The notes under the pieces: generated by a model
What the model was told of the DNA's origin: nothing
What the model saw: the letters and a program-made list of their open reading frames with translations, nothing else
Databases searched by the model: none
Assembly: GCA_003224085.1 (NCBI GenBank)
Contig: QHYK01000102.1
Location: 1 to 64,000, forward strand
Length of the DNA stretch: 64,000 nucleotides
Source: Acidobacteriota bacterium
GTDB lineage: Bacteria > Acidobacteriota > Terriglobia > Acidiferrales > UBA7541
Direction: 5' to 3'
Shown: in pieces, positions 24,635-34,054 of the stretch
Numbering within the stretch: the first letter of the stretch is position 1
Layout: the number at the start of each line of letters is the position of its first letter
Position numbers and translations under genes: made by a program

Positions 24635-25936
24635 ATGGCTGAGGCAAGCTGCCGCCGCGAGCTGGAACTGGAGATTCCCGCCGAAGAAGTGTCTAAAAAG
24701 ATCGAGAGCGTGGCGAAAGAGTTCGCGCGCCTGGCCACGATTCCGGGATTCCGGCGCGGGAAGGCGCCCGTTTCGCTGATTCGCCGCAGATTCGCGGACG
24801 ACATTAAGGGCGAAGTGCTGCAGACGCTTGTGCCGGAGCGCGTGGAAAAGGCCTTGGCGGAGCAAAAACTCTCGCCGGTTACGCAGCCGAAAGTGGAGAA
24901 GCTGGACTTCAATGAAGGCCAGCCGGTGAAGTTTCGCGCGGTGTTCGAGGTGATGCCGGAATTCGAGTTGGGAAGCTATAAGGGTCTTGAACTCGAAATG
25001 CCCACGATGGACATTACCGAGGAAGATATTGCGAAGGCCCTGGAGGAAATGCGCGAACGAGCCGCGGCGTTTGCGCCGGTCGAAGGCCGCGCAATCCAGG
25101 ATGGCGACTTCGCGCAGGTGAAACTGCTGGGCACGCCCGAGGGCGGCGGCGATCCTCTGCAGGCCGAGAGCGTGCTTTGCCACATCGGCGCGGAAGAGAC
25201 GATGGAGCCTTTCAACACAAATTTGAAGGGCGCGACCGCGGGCGACCGCAAGAATTTTGACGTGGAGTATCCGGCGGATTATCCCGATCCCAAACTGGCG
25301 GGCAAGAAATTTCACTACGCCGTGGACGTGCTGGGAATCAAGACCAAGAAGCTGCCCGAGCTGAACGACGATTTTGCGAAGGACGTGAGTGACGCGAAGA
25401 CGCTCGACGAATTGAAGAAAAAGGTTCGCGAAAGCCTGGAGCACGAGCGCGATCACAGGCACAAGGAATTGCTGCATGAAAAAGCTCTGGCCGAGCTGGT
25501 GAAAAAGCACGACTTTCCCGTGCCGGAATCGCTCGTCGAACATCAAATGGATGTGCGGCTGGAGCGCGTGGTGCGCTCGCTGGCGGCGCAAGGCGTGGAT
25601 CCGCGCGCGGTGAACGTGGATTGGGTGGCGCTGCGGCATCGGCAGGAAGAGCGGGCGAGGGACGACGTGAAAGCGGAATTGATTATTGACCGCATCGCAA
25701 CGGTGGAAAACATTGACGTAAGCGAAGAAGATGTGACGCGCGAGCTGGAACACATGGCCGGGCACAGTAACGAATCGGCGGAAGCGTTGCGGGCTCGTTT
25801 GACAAAGCAGGGAACGCTCGATAGGATGAAAGCCAAGTTGCGAAGCGACAAAACACTCGAGTGGCTTGAGCAAAACGCGACAATCAAGACCGTAGCGGCA
25901 GCAAAAGCAGCGAACCCGCAGAGCGGGACAAAGTGA
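24635..25936 (+). CDS. tig: Trigger factor
   Basis: A ribosome-associated chaperone with peptidyl-prolyl isomerase activity. The N-terminal ribosome-binding domain carries the signature GFRRGKAP (docking on L23/L29), followed by an FKBP-like central domain (residues ~150-240) and a helical C-terminal chaperone domain. The 433-residue length is normal. ATG 24635 follows AAAGGACC. It heads tig-clpP-clpX-lon, a conserved protein-quality-control arrangement, and is 33 nt from clpP. Confidence 0.96.
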   Translation: MAEASCRRELELEIPAEEVSKKIESVAKEFARLATIPGFRRGKAPVSLIRRRFADDIKGEVLQTLVPERVEKALAEQKLSPVTQPKVEKLDFNEGQPVKFRAVFEVMPEFELGSYKGLELEMPTMDITEEDIAKALEEMRERAAAFAPVEGRAIQDGDFAQVKLLGTPEGGGDPLQAESVLCHIGAEETMEPFNTNLKGATAGDRKNFDVEYPADYPDPKLAGKKFHYAVDVLGIKTKKLPELNDDFAKDVSDAKTLDELKKKVRESLEHERDHRHKELLHEKALAELVKKHDFPVPESLVEHQMDVRLERVVRSLAAQGVDPRAVNVDWVALRHRQEERARDDVKAELIIDRIATVENIDVSEEDVTRELEHMAGHSNESAEALRARLTKQGTLDRMKAKLRSDKTLEWLEQNATIKTVAAAKAANPQSGTK

Positions 25937-25969
25937 AACATTCCGGCCGGGGCCAGCGGTTTTACTTCC

Positions 25970-26590
25970 ATGAAAAAATCGGACGATTCTGATTATCACG
26001 CAACGACTCTCGTACCCATGGTGGTCGAGCAGACCAGCCGCGGCGAGCGCGCGTACGACATTTATTCCCGGCTGCTGAAAGAGCACATTATTTTCATCGG
26101 CACGCCGATTGACGACCACGTGGCCAATCTGGCGACCGCGCAGATGTTGTTCCTGCAGGCGGAAGATCCAGAGAAAGACATTCAGCTGTACGTCAATTCG
26201 CCGGGTGGCTCGATCACCGCGGGATTCGCGATTTATGACACCATGCAGTTCGTGAAGCCGGACGTGGTGACGACTTGCGTTGGGCAAGCGGCTTCGATTG
26301 CCGCGGTGCTGCTGACAGGCGGCGCTCCCAAGAAGCGTTTTGCGCTGCCCAATGCGCGCATTCTGATTCACCAGCCGTGGCTCTCCGGGCTCGGCGGGCA
26401 AGCCACGGACATTGATATTCACGCGAAAGAAATCCTGCGCATGCGCACGACCATCAATTCGCTTTTGGCGAAACATACGGGACAGTCCATCGACCGCATC
26501 GAAAAGGACGTCGAGCGCGACTACATCATGAATGCGGAGCAGGCCAAGGAATACGGGATGATCGATGAGATCATCTACAAGCATCGCTAG
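25970..26590 (+). CDS. clpP: ATP-dependent Clp protease proteolytic subunit
   Basis: ClpP forms the 14-mer serine-protease chamber used by ClpX. The catalytic Ser is Ser109 in GQAASIAA and the His is His134 in ILIHQPW; the Asp is expected in the ERD motif near the C-terminus. The product is 206 residues with a short N-terminal propeptide-like segment, as in the family. It lies 33 nt after tig and is followed by clpX after 169 nt that holds a candidate promoter. Confidence 0.98.
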   Translation: MKKSDDSDYHATTLVPMVVEQTSRGERAYDIYSRLLKEHIIFIGTPIDDHVANLATAQMLFLQAEDPEKDIQLYVNSPGGSITAGFAIYDTMQFVKPDVVTTCVGQAASIAAVLLTGGAPKKRFALPNARILIHQPWLSGLGGQATDIDIHAKEILRMRTTINSLLAKHTGQSIDRIEKDVERDYIMNAEQAKEYGMIDEIIYKHR

Positions 26591-26680
26591 TTTTTGGATT
26601 TGAGGCGCGAAGTCCTTTGCCGTTCGAAGTAAGGGCGGAGGAGACGTTCCCGATAGTCCGCAGGGTCGCGACTTTCTCTC

Positions 26681-26708
26681 TTGCTCAGGGGACAAAAGGG
26701 CCTAGAAT
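26681..26708 (+). promoter_or_regulatory. Predicted sigma-70 promoter of clpX
   Basis: TTGCTC (26681-26686) and TAGAAT (26703-26708), with a 16-nt spacer, end about 50 nt before the clpX start. This could give clpX expression independent of clpP. Confidence 0.5.
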
Positions 26709-26759
26709 AAGAGATTAGAAACTCCGAAGCAGACCAGCGGAGCTGAGGCCTCCAAACCT

Positions 26760-28010
26760 GTGAAAAAATTTAACCCAGATGAGCCATTGCGCTGCTCCTT
26801 CTGCCACAAAACCCAGGAGCAGGTGGAAAAGCTGATCAGCTCGCCTTCGGACTATCCGCGCGCGTACATCTGCAACGAATGCGTGGGAGTTTGCCAGACC
26901 ATTTTGGAAGACGAGAAGCGCGAGCAGGCCACCGCTCCCACGCGGCAGCTTCCGCGGCCGCCGGAAATCAAGCGGTTCCTGGATGGCTACGTCATCGGGC
27001 AGGACCGCACGAAGAAGAAGCTCGCCGTGGCGGTCTACAACCACTACAAACGGATTTTCCTGAACAAGCAGCCGGGCGAAGTGGAATTGAGCAAGTCCAA
27101 TATTTTGCTGATTGGGCCGACGGGCACGGGCAAGACGCTGCTGGCGCAAACGCTTTCACGCATGCTGGAAGTGCCGTTTGCCATCGTGGATGCGACGACG
27201 CTGACGGAAGCGGGCTACGTCGGAGAAGATGTCGAGAACATTATTTTGAAATTGCTGCAGGCCGCCGATGGCGACGTGCAAAAGGCCCAACAAGGCATCA
27301 TTTATATCGACGAGATCGACAAAATCGCGAAGAAGGACGAGAACCCGTCCATCACGCGCGACGTTTCCGGCGAGGGCGTGCAGCAAGCGCTGCTAAAAAT
27401 TCTGGAAGGCACCGTGGCCAACGTGCCGCCGCAGGGCGGGCGCAAGCATCCGCATCAGGAATTCACGCCGGTGGACACGACGAACATCCTCTTCATCTGC
27501 GGCGGAGCGTTTGTCGGCTTGGAGAAAATCATCGAAAAGCGCACGGGCCGCCGGTCGCTAGGGTTCCACACCGACGCCGCCCCTTCGACGCCGCAGCGGC
27601 GGAACACCGAACTGCTTGAACAGGTGCAGCCGGGAGATCTAATCCGCTACGGGCTGATTCCGGAATTTGTGGGCCGCTTGCCCGTGGCGGGCGTGATGAA
27701 CGATCTGGACAAAGCTGCGCTGGTCAAGATTCTGACGGAACCGAAGAACGCGCTGCTAAAGCAATACCAGCGGCTGTTTGAGTTTGAGAACGTGCGCTTG
27801 CGATTTACCGAGGAAGCTTTGGAAACTGTGGCAGAGTTAGCACTTCAGCGCAAGGTGGGAGCGCGCGGCTTGCGAATGATTCTGGAAGACCTCATGCTGG
27901 AGCTCATGTACCACCTTCCCATGCAGCGGAAGGTGCGCGAATTCGTGGTCAGCGCGGAGATGGTGCGGACGCGCGAAATCAACTGGAGCTTGCTCGAAAA
28001 AGCCGGTTGA
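26760..28010 (+). CDS. clpX: Clp protease ATPase subunit ClpX
   Basis: A AAA+ unfoldase that feeds ClpP. The N-terminal zinc-binding domain has Cys12, Cys15, Cys38 and Cys41. Walker A is GPTGTGKT and Walker [11 protein letters not shown]; the IGF-type loop that docks ClpP is not obvious in the canonical form but the region [11 protein letters not shown] is present. The start is GTG 26760. Length 416 residues, normal. It is followed by lon on the same strand. Confidence 0.97.
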   Translation: MKKFNPDEPLRCSFCHKTQEQVEKLISSPSDYPRAYICNECVGVCQTILEDEKREQATAPTRQLPRPPEIKRFLDGYVIGQDRTKKKLAVAVYNHYKRIFLNKQPGEVELSKSNILLIGPTGTGKTLLAQTLSRMLEVPFAIVDATTLTEAGYVGEDVENIILKLLQAADGDVQKAQQGIIYIDEIDKIAKKDENPSITRDVSGEGVQQALLKILEGTVANVPPQGGRKHPHQEFTPVDTTNILFICGGAFVGLEKIIEKRTGRRSLGFHTDAAPSTPQRRNTELLEQVQPGDLIRYGLIPEFVGRLPVAGVMNDLDKAALVKILTEPKNALLKQYQRLFEFENVRLRFTEEALETVAELALQRKVGARGLRMILEDLMLELMYHLPMQRKVREFVVSAEMVRTREINWSLLEKAG

Positions 28011-28094
28011 CGGTTCGCGCATCAAATTCAGGGTGCGGCCACTCTTCGGCCGTATAAAACTTAAGAGGCGGATGCCAGAAGTTCAGGGGTCCCC

Positions 28095-30503
28095 ATGTTT
28101 ACACGAGAAAAACAAGAGATGAGGCGCGTGCCGATGATGCCGGTACGCGATATGGTCATCTTCCCACAGCAGATGACCCCGTTCATCGTTGGGCGCGAAG
28201 CCAGCGTCAGGGCGCTCGAGGAAGCGCTCGCCAGCGACAAAAAGATTTTCCTTTCCACGCAGCATGACGCTTCGGTGGATGACCCGAAGCCCGAGGAAAT
28301 TTACGCCGTCGGGACGCTCGCCAATATCGTGCAGAGCGTGAAGCTGCCGGACGGCAACATCAAAGTGCTGGTGGAAGGCGTGGAGCGCGCGAGGGCGCTG
28401 TCGATTGCCACGGAAGAAGGCTTTTTCCGGGCCACCATCCGTTTGCTGGGACAGCGCGTCGAGGATTCGCCCCAGGTCAAGCAGCTGGTCGAGAAAGTGA
28501 CGGGGCTGTACGAGCAATTCATCAAGCTGTCGCAGAGCTTGAACTACGACACCATGATTGCGGCCGCGCGCGGAGACGACCCGTCGCGTCTTTCGGATAC
28601 CATTGCGGCAAACCTGCAGCTCCCCGTGGATGAGAAGCAGGATTTGCTGGAAACCGTGGACCCGATGGAGCGTCTGAACCGCATCGGAGAAATCCTGGAA
28701 ATCGAGCTGGAGAAACTCAACGTCGACCGCAACATCAACACGCGCGTGAAGCGCCAGATGGAACGCGCGCAAAAAGAGTATTACCTGAACGAAAAACTGA
28801 AGGCGATCCAGAAAGAGCTCGGGCGCGGCGAAAAAAGCGAAACGGACGAGCTGAAGAAAAAGATTGACGCCGCAGGCATGCCCAAAGACGTCCACGAGAA
28901 GGCGATTCAGGAGCTAAAGCGCCTGGAGCTGATGCCGCCGATGTCGGCGGAATCAACCGTCAGCCGGAACTACCTCGATTGGCTGATTGCCGTGCCGTGG
29001 AAGAAGCGTTCGAAGGAAATCCGCGACATCAAAGCGGCGGAGAAAGTGCTCAATGAAGAGCATTATGGGCTCGAGAAGATCAAGGACCGCATCCTGGAAT
29101 TTCTAGCGGTGCGCCAGCTGGTGAAAAATCCCAAGGGCTCGATTCTTTGCTTTGTCGGGCCTCCGGGCGTCGGGAAAACTTCGCTGGCAATGTCCATCGG
29201 CCACGCTACTGGCCGCAAGTTTGTGCGCGTTTCGCTGGGCGGCGTGCGCGATGAAGCGGAAATTCGCGGCCACCGGCGCACCTACATTGGCGCTTTGCCT
29301 GGTCAAATCATCCAGATGATGAAAAAGGCCGGAACGGTGAACCCCATTTTCGTGCTGGACGAAGTGGACAAAATGTCCACCGATTTCCGCGGTGATCCGT
29401 CGGCGGCGTTGATGGAAGTGCTGGACCCGGAACTCAACCACTCGTTCACGGATCATTACCTGGACGTGGAGTACGACCTTTCGCGGGTGATGTTTGTGTG
29501 CACGGCCAACGTGCTGCATACGATTCCGCAGCCGTTGCAAGACCGCATGGAAATCCTGCGGCTGCCGGGCTACACGGAACAGGAAAAAATGGAAATCGCG
29601 ACGCGCTTCCTGGTGAAGCGGGCGCGCGAGGCCACCGGTCTGACGGAAAAGAATCTCAAGTTCACTGAGGAAGGGCTGCTGCACATCATCCGGCACTACA
29701 CGCACGAAGCCGGAGTGCGCAACCTGGAGCGGGAAATTCAGAACATCGCGAGGAAGATGGCGCGCAAAGTGGTGAGCGACGGCGCGGATTCGGCGGTCGA
29801 GATTACGCCCGAAAACGGCAAGGACTTCCTCGGCGTGCTGAAGTACCGCGAGTTCTGGCTGGAGAAGCACAACGAAGTGGGATTGACGACCGGCCTGGCG
29901 TGGACCGAGGTGGGCGGTTCGGTGCTCGCCACGGAAGCGACATTGATGGAAGGGAAGGGGCGGCTGACGCTGACCGGAAAACTGGGCGATGTGATGCAGG
30001 AGTCCGCGCAGGCCGCTATGAGTTACGTGCGGTCGCGTTCGAATCTTTTGGGCCTGCAGCGAGATTTCTACCGCACGATCGACATTCACGTGCACGTGCC
30101 CGAAGGCGCGATTCCCAAGGACGGCCCATCGGCCGGAATCACCATTTGCACGTCCATCGTGAGCGCGCTGACGAAAATCCCGGTGCGCTGCGACGTGACC
30201 ATGACCGGGGAAATCACCCTGCGCGGCAAAGTTCTGCCCATCGGGGGCGTCAAGGAAAAGCTCCTGGCCGCCCACAGAATGGGCTTGCGTACCGTAGTGC
30301 TTCCGAAGGACAATGAGAAAGACCTAGCGGATATCCCGCAAGAGATTCTCTCCAGTCTCACGATCCATTTTGTCGAGACCATGGATGAAGTGCTGCAGAT
30401 TGCCCTGGAGCGGCCCGTCGTCCCGCTTGAGCATGCCGCGGTAGCGCCCGTTACGGAATCGTTTGGGACCGGCGCCGAGAAAGACAAGAGTTTGACCAAC
30501 TAA
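28095..30503 (+). CDS. lon: ATP-dependent Lon protease
   Basis: Degrades misfolded and regulatory proteins. The order is an N-terminal substrate-binding domain ([19 protein letters not shown]), a AAA+ module with Walker [10 protein letters not shown] and Walker [12 protein letters not shown], and a C-terminal Ser-Lys protease domain with catalytic Ser in KDGPSAG. The product is 802 residues, typical of bacterial LonA. A TATAAA hexamer lies about 40 nt upstream. It ends the quality-control cluster. Confidence 0.97.
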   Translation: MFTREKQEMRRVPMMPVRDMVIFPQQMTPFIVGREASVRALEEALASDKKIFLSTQHDASVDDPKPEEIYAVGTLANIVQSVKLPDGNIKVLVEGVERARALSIATEEGFFRATIRLLGQRVEDSPQVKQLVEKVTGLYEQFIKLSQSLNYDTMIAAARGDDPSRLSDTIAANLQLPVDEKQDLLETVDPMERLNRIGEILEIELEKLNVDRNINTRVKRQMERAQKEYYLNEKLKAIQKELGRGEKSETDELKKKIDAAGMPKDVHEKAIQELKRLELMPPMSAESTVSRNYLDWLIAVPWKKRSKEIRDIKAAEKVLNEEHYGLEKIKDRILEFLAVRQLVKNPKGSILCFVGPPGVGKTSLAMSIGHATGRKFVRVSLGGVRDEAEIRGHRRTYIGALPGQIIQMMKKAGTVNPIFVLDEVDKMSTDFRGDPSAALMEVLDPELNHSFTDHYLDVEYDLSRVMFVCTANVLHTIPQPLQDRMEILRLPGYTEQEKMEIATRFLVKRAREATGLTEKNLKFTEEGLLHIIRHYTHEAGVRNLEREIQNIARKMARKVVSDGADSAVEITPENGKDFLGVLKYREFWLEKHNEVGLTTGLAWTEVGGSVLATEATLMEGKGRLTLTGKLGDVMQESAQAAMSYVRSRSNLLGLQRDFYRTIDIHVHVPEGAIPKDGPSAGITICTSIVSALTKIPVRCDVTMTGEITLRGKVLPIGGVKEKLLAAHRMGLRTVVLPKDNEKDLADIPQEILSSLTIHFVETMDEVLQIALERPVVPLEHAAVAPVTESFGTGAEKDKSLTN

Positions 30504-30540
30504 GTAGCAATACTTCCGGAAAAGGCTCATCCCCCCGCGA

Positions 30541-30564
30541 GTCTGCCCGCAATTGCGGGCAGAC
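30541..30564. promoter_or_regulatory. Perfect 24-bp palindrome between lon and rho
   Basis: GTCTGCCCGCAA is followed directly by its exact complement, TTGCGGGCAGAC. As RNA this gives a ten-pair stem with an AATT loop. No T-run follows, so it is not a classical terminator; it lies in the ~250-nt rho leader. Confidence 0.6.
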
Positions 30565-30755
30565 GAAGGAGAGTGTGAGCTTCGAAGTGGGCCGGGAATT
30601 GCTCCGGTGGGGAAAGTCCGGACTGACCCATCTGGGCTGGTTCGCGTCTCGGTTCATGACCTGCGATGCGTTCAACCGGCAGTTTGGTGAATCACCTCAA
30701 GCACAATCCGGATTCTCAGGGTTCAGTCAATTCACAAAACACATCAGGGAACTAC

Positions 30756-32051
30756 ATGCCAAAAGAAACACACGTTGAAGGAAACAAAGAAATGAGCATC
30801 AGCCTTGCCGAGTTAAAGGAAAAGAACATTACCGACCTCGCCAAGATTGCCAAGGAATTGAACATTCCCGGCGCGAGCGGGATGCGCAAGCAGGAACTGA
30901 TCTTCCAGATTTTGCGCGCGCAGACCGAAAAGAACGGCTTGATCTTTTCCGAAGGCGTGTTGGAGTGCCTCCCCGACGGGTTCGGGTTCCTCCGCGCGCC
31001 GGAATACAACTACCTCCCCGGCCCGGACGACATCTACGTCTCTCCGTCGCAAATCCGCAAGTTCGATCTTCGCACTGGCGACACCGTCTCCGGCCAAGTC
31101 CGGCCGCCTAAGGACGGCGAACGCTATTTCGCGCTGATCAAAGTGGAAGCAGTCAATTTTGAAGACCCCGAAGTCGCGCGGAACAAGATTTTCTTCGATA
31201 ACCTGACGCCGCTCTATCCGCAGGGCCGTTTGAAGATGGAAACGGTGAAGGAAAATATGACCGGGCGCGTGCTGGACCTGCTCTGTCCGGTCGGCAAAGG
31301 GCAGCGTGGCTTGATTAACGCGCCGCCCCGCACCGGCAAAACCATGATGCTGCAGGCCATCGCCAATGCTGTCGCCGCCAATCATCCGGAAGTTGCGCTG
31401 ATCGTGCTGCTGATTGACGAACGCCCGGAAGAAGTCACCGACATGCAGCGCACGGTGAAGGGCGAAGTCATCAGCTCGACGTTCGACGAGCCGCCGCAAC
31501 GGCACATCCAGGTTGCGGAAATGGTCTTGGAGAAGGCCAAGCGCCTGGTGGAGCACAAGCGCGACGTCGTGGTTTTGCTCGATTCCATCACACGCCTCGC
31601 GCGCGCTTACAACGCGGTGACACCGCCTTCCGGCAAAGTGCTTTCCGGCGGTATTGATGCGAACGCGCTCCAGCGGCCGCGGAGATTCTTCGCAGCAGCG
31701 CGCAACGTCGAAGAGGGCGGTTCGCTCACCATTGTGGCCACCGCTTTGATCGATACCGGCAGCCGCATGGACGACGTGATTTTCGAAGAATTCAAAGGCA
31801 CCGGCAACATGGAAATCTACCTCGACCGGCGCCTGGCCGATAAGCGCGTGTTTCCGGCAATTGATATCCAACGCTCCGGAACGCGCAAGGACGAATTGCT
31901 GCTTCCTCCGGAAGAGCTTAGCCGCGTGTGGGTGCTGCGCAAAGTGTTGAGCCCGCTCTCGACTGTGGAAGCGATGGAGCTTCTGCTCAGTCGGCTGACC
32001 AAGACCAAGTCGAACATGGAATTCCTGAGCTCGATGTCGTCTCCCGCCTGA
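30756..32051 (+). CDS. rho: Transcription termination factor Rho
   Basis: A hexameric RNA-dependent ATPase that ends transcription. Recognisable parts are the N-terminal [30 protein letters not shown], the cold-shock-like RNA-binding domain ([29 protein letters not shown]), the P-loop PRTGKTMML and the Q/R-loop motif [16 protein letters not shown] 30756 with AGGGA upstream gives 431 residues; ATG 30792 (MSISLAE) is an alternative. The frame is open to 30666, but that part is not Rho-like. Confidence 0.96.
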   Translation: MPKETHVEGNKEMSISLAELKEKNITDLAKIAKELNIPGASGMRKQELIFQILRAQTEKNGLIFSEGVLECLPDGFGFLRAPEYNYLPGPDDIYVSPSQIRKFDLRTGDTVSGQVRPPKDGERYFALIKVEAVNFEDPEVARNKIFFDNLTPLYPQGRLKMETVKENMTGRVLDLLCPVGKGQRGLINAPPRTGKTMMLQAIANAVAANHPEVALIVLLIDERPEEVTDMQRTVKGEVISSTFDEPPQRHIQVAEMVLEKAKRLVEHKRDVVVLLDSITRLARAYNAVTPPSGKVLSGGIDANALQRPRRFFAAARNVEEGGSLTIVATALIDTGSRMDDVIFEEFKGTGNMEIYLDRRLADKRVFPAIDIQRSGTRKDELLLPPEELSRVWVLRKVLSPLSTVEAMELLLSRLTKTKSNMEFLSSMSSPA

Positions 32052-32130
32052 GCTAAATTCACGAGGTCAAATAAGAAAGGCGCAACGGGAAACCGTGGCG
32101 TCCACTTACGTCCTGAAATCAGGGTCCTGG

Positions 32131-32280
32131 TTATGCCGCGGCTTCCGCTTCCACCCAGGCCCCGAGCTGCCCGTCGCGCCGGAGGCGCTCGACGTTCTCG
32201 CGCTTGTCCTTCCGTGCGGACAAGGCAACCTCCCAGGTATCGGGAGGCTGTTTTTTGGCTGGGCGAGTGATTCCCGGCAA
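32131..32280 (-). CDS. Possible small ORF following cmk in the same frame
   Basis: Reading on after the cmk stop in the same frame gives an uninterrupted 49-codon ORF from TTG 32280, with a coding-like C-terminus (WEVALSARKDKRENVERLRR then DGQLGAWVEAEAAA). No strong ribosome-binding site precedes it. It might be a small downstream gene or the read-through tail of an ancestral longer product. It overlaps the candidate rho terminator, so both calls should be treated with caution. Confidence 0.3.
   Translation of the reverse strand: MPGITRPAKKQPPDTWEVALSARKDKRENVERLRRDGQLGAWVEAEAAA
32229..32256 (+). terminator. Candidate intrinsic terminator after rho
   Basis: CCTCCC-AGGTATC-GGGAGG stem-loop followed by CTG and six T residues, about 180 nt downstream of rho. 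It also lies inside the tentative small antisense ORF. Confidence 0.5.
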
Positions 32281-32298
32281 GAAGGGAATGCGTGCGAG

Positions 32299-33024
32299 TC
32301 AGACTTTCGTTCCGGCGGATGCGGTCGCTTCGTTTTGACGCTCGTGGGCAAGCAGGACGATGAGCCGCGCGGTTTCTTCGATGCCCATTGCGGTGTTGTC
32401 GACAAGAACCGCGTCCGATGCACGGACAAGCGGCGAAACTTTTCTCTCGCGGTCGCGCTTGTCGCGCTCAATCACTTCGTCGAACACTTCGGCAACCGTG
32501 ATCCTCTCGCCCTTCTCCTGATGCTCTTTCCAGCGGCGCTCGGCCCGCACTTCGGGTGAGGCGTCGAGAAAAATCTTCAACTCAGCGTTGGGAAAAACGA
32601 CTGTCCCGATGTCGCGGCCTTCCATCACCACGGAGCCGCCGGCACCCGCCCGCTGTTGTTCGGCCACGAGCACGCGGCGGACGGCGGCAATGGTCGCGAG
32701 TCGCGAAGCGGCTTGGGCCACCTCCGCGGTGCGAATTTCGCGGGTCACTTCTTTCCCGTCGAGAAACACGCGATTTTTGGCGCCGGCTGCCTCCAGCTCA
32801 GGCGTGGGCGCGTGCAATTCGATGTGCGTTTCTCTTGCGAGCGCCTCCAGGCGCGCCTCGTCATCGGGCGCCACATTCCGTTCAAGGGCTTTCAGCGCCA
32901 GTGCCCGATACATCGCTCCGCTATCGAGGTAGGAATATCCAAGAAGCGCGGCAACGCGCCGCGCCACGCTGCTTTTGCCGGAGCCCGCCGGGCCGTCAAT
33001 CGTGATTGTCAGTGGTCGGGGCAT
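32299..33024 (-). CDS. cmk: Cytidylate kinase
   Basis: Phosphorylates CMP and dCMP. The N-terminus MPRPLTITIDGPAGSGKSSVA includes the P-loop, and SYLDSGAMYRALAL, GRDIGTVVFPNAELKIFLDAS and the RDKRDR region are family signatures. ATG at 33024 was chosen because it places the P-loop near the N-terminus (241 residues); the frame is open to 33285 without similarity. It is the last gene of the - strand housekeeping run. Confidence 0.95.
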   Translation of the reverse strand: MPRPLTITIDGPAGSGKSSVARRVAALLGYSYLDSGAMYRALALKALERNVAPDDEARLEALARETHIELHAPTPELEAAGAKNRVFLDGKEVTREIRTAEVAQAASRLATIAAVRRVLVAEQQRAGAGGSVVMEGRDIGTVVFPNAELKIFLDASPEVRAERRWKEHQEKGERITVAEVFDEVIERDKRDRERKVSPLVRASDAVLVDNTAMGIEETARLIVLLAHERQNEATASAGTKV

Positions 33025-33150
33025 GGAAGAGTGACTTCTCGGTCTCGGCCTTTTCGGCTCCTTGTTCCTGACTTCTCCGGTTCCACGTTTTGACCGCGCC
33101 TCCAGAAGGGCGCAAGCCAGTGCGAGCCTCCAGCGATCCTTCTTTGCACC

Positions 33151-33178
33151 GTCAACGGTAAACTGTCGACTGTCAACT
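33151..33178. repeat. Heptamer-phased degenerate repeat, 4 units
   Basis: Adjacent units GTCAACG, GTAAACT, GTCGACT and GTCAACT between fabI and cmk. Confidence 0.75.
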
Positions 33179-33181
33179 TCT

Positions 33182-33946
33182 TCAAAATCCCATGATGTTG
33201 TAACCGCAATCGACATAAATGGTTTCGCCCGTAATGCCAGAGCCCGCATCGGAAAGCAAAAATGCCGCGGTCCCGCCCACTTCACTGGGATCCACGTTGC
33301 GTTTCAAGGGAGCGCGTTCGGCGTGCAATTTCAGCATGTCGCTGAGTCCGGAGATGCCGCGTGCAGCCAACGTTTTGATGGGGCCAGCGGAAATGGCATT
33401 CACGCGGATCGCTTTCGGGCCAAGATCGTTGGCCAAATAGCGCACCGTCGCTTCCAGCGCCGCTTTGGCCACGCCCATCACGTTGTAATGGGGGACAACT
33501 TTTTCCGCGCCGTAATAAGTCAGCGTAACGATGCCTCCGCCCGAGGTCATCAGCGGAGCCGCGGCATGCGCCACTGCGATCAGGGAGTACACGCTTACGT
33601 CGTGCGCGATGCGGAAGCCTTCCCTCGTGGTGTTCAGAAACTCGCCCTTCAGTTCCTCCGGCGGAGCGAACGCCACGCTGTGCACAACGCCGTTGAGCAC
33701 ACTGTAGCGTGAATGGAGTTCTTCAAAGAGCTTGGCAATTTGGTCATCGAAGGAAACATCGCACATGAACCCCGCCGCGCCGGGAAGATCGGCGATCAAA
33801 TCTTTCGCTTCCTGCTCCAGGCGTTCGTTCTGGTAAGTGATCGCCAGCTGCCAGCCGGCCGCGTGCAGCTTTTGCGCGATGGCCCAGGCGATGCTGCGCT
33901 TGTTGGCTAGCCCGAAGATTACCGCGGTCTTCTGCGAGTCGCTCAT
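33182..33946 (-). CDS. fabI: Enoyl-ACP reductase (NADH)
   Basis: Catalyses the last step of fatty-acid elongation. The Rossmann opening is IFGLANKRSIAWAIAQKL, and the catalytic Tyr154-x6-Lys161 pair lies in YNVMGVAK. The VNAISAGPIKTLAARGI segment is diagnostic of FabI rather than a general short-chain dehydrogenase. The start is ATG 33946 (MSDSQKTAV; 254 residues); an open extension to 34048 overlaps repeat sequence. It lies between mutL and cmk on the - strand. Confidence 0.96.
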   Translation of the reverse strand: MSDSQKTAVIFGLANKRSIAWAIAQKLHAAGWQLAITYQNERLEQEAKDLIADLPGAAGFMCDVSFDDQIAKLFEELHSRYSVLNGVVHSVAFAPPEELKGEFLNTTREGFRIAHDVSVYSLIAVAHAAAPLMTSGGGIVTLTYYGAEKVVPHYNVMGVAKAALEATVRYLANDLGPKAIRVNAISAGPIKTLAARGISGLSDMLKLHAERAPLKRNVDPSEVGGTAAFLLSDAGSGITGETIYVDCGYNIMGF

Positions 33947-33951
33947 CCTCA

Positions 33952-33979
33952 AGTCCTCAGTTCTCAGTTTCTTGGTTTT
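33952..33979. repeat. Heptamer-phased degenerate repeat, 4 units
   Basis: AGTCCTC, AGTTCTC, AGTTTCT and TGGTTTT lie immediately upstream of the fabI start codon. Confidence 0.7.
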
Positions 33980-34035
33980 AAGTCTTCTGAATAAGAGCAG
34001 ACACGTGCCCCGGTGTGCTTCACTTTTGTGTTGCC

Positions 34036-34049
34036 CGCCACTCGCCACC
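34036..34049. repeat. Heptamer pair of the CGCCACT type
   Basis: CGCCACT followed by CGCCACC just after the mutL stop. It has the same unit as the arrays at 38048 and 44424 (reverse complement). Confidence 0.55.
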
Positions 34050-34054
34050 TTCTT

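Noticed and set aside
24377-26695. A 772-codon open frame antisense to tig and clpP.
   Set aside because: Same reasoning: the + strand genes explain the region fully and the antisense translation is biased and unlike any protein.
30595-30640. A stretch resembling the conserved GAGGAAAGTCCGG of RNase P RNA in the lon-rho spacer (GGGGAAAGTCCGGACT).
   Set aside because: The spacer is only about 250 nt, no other RNase P conserved elements follow, and the 3' end signature is absent. It is likely chance or a simple stem-loop.
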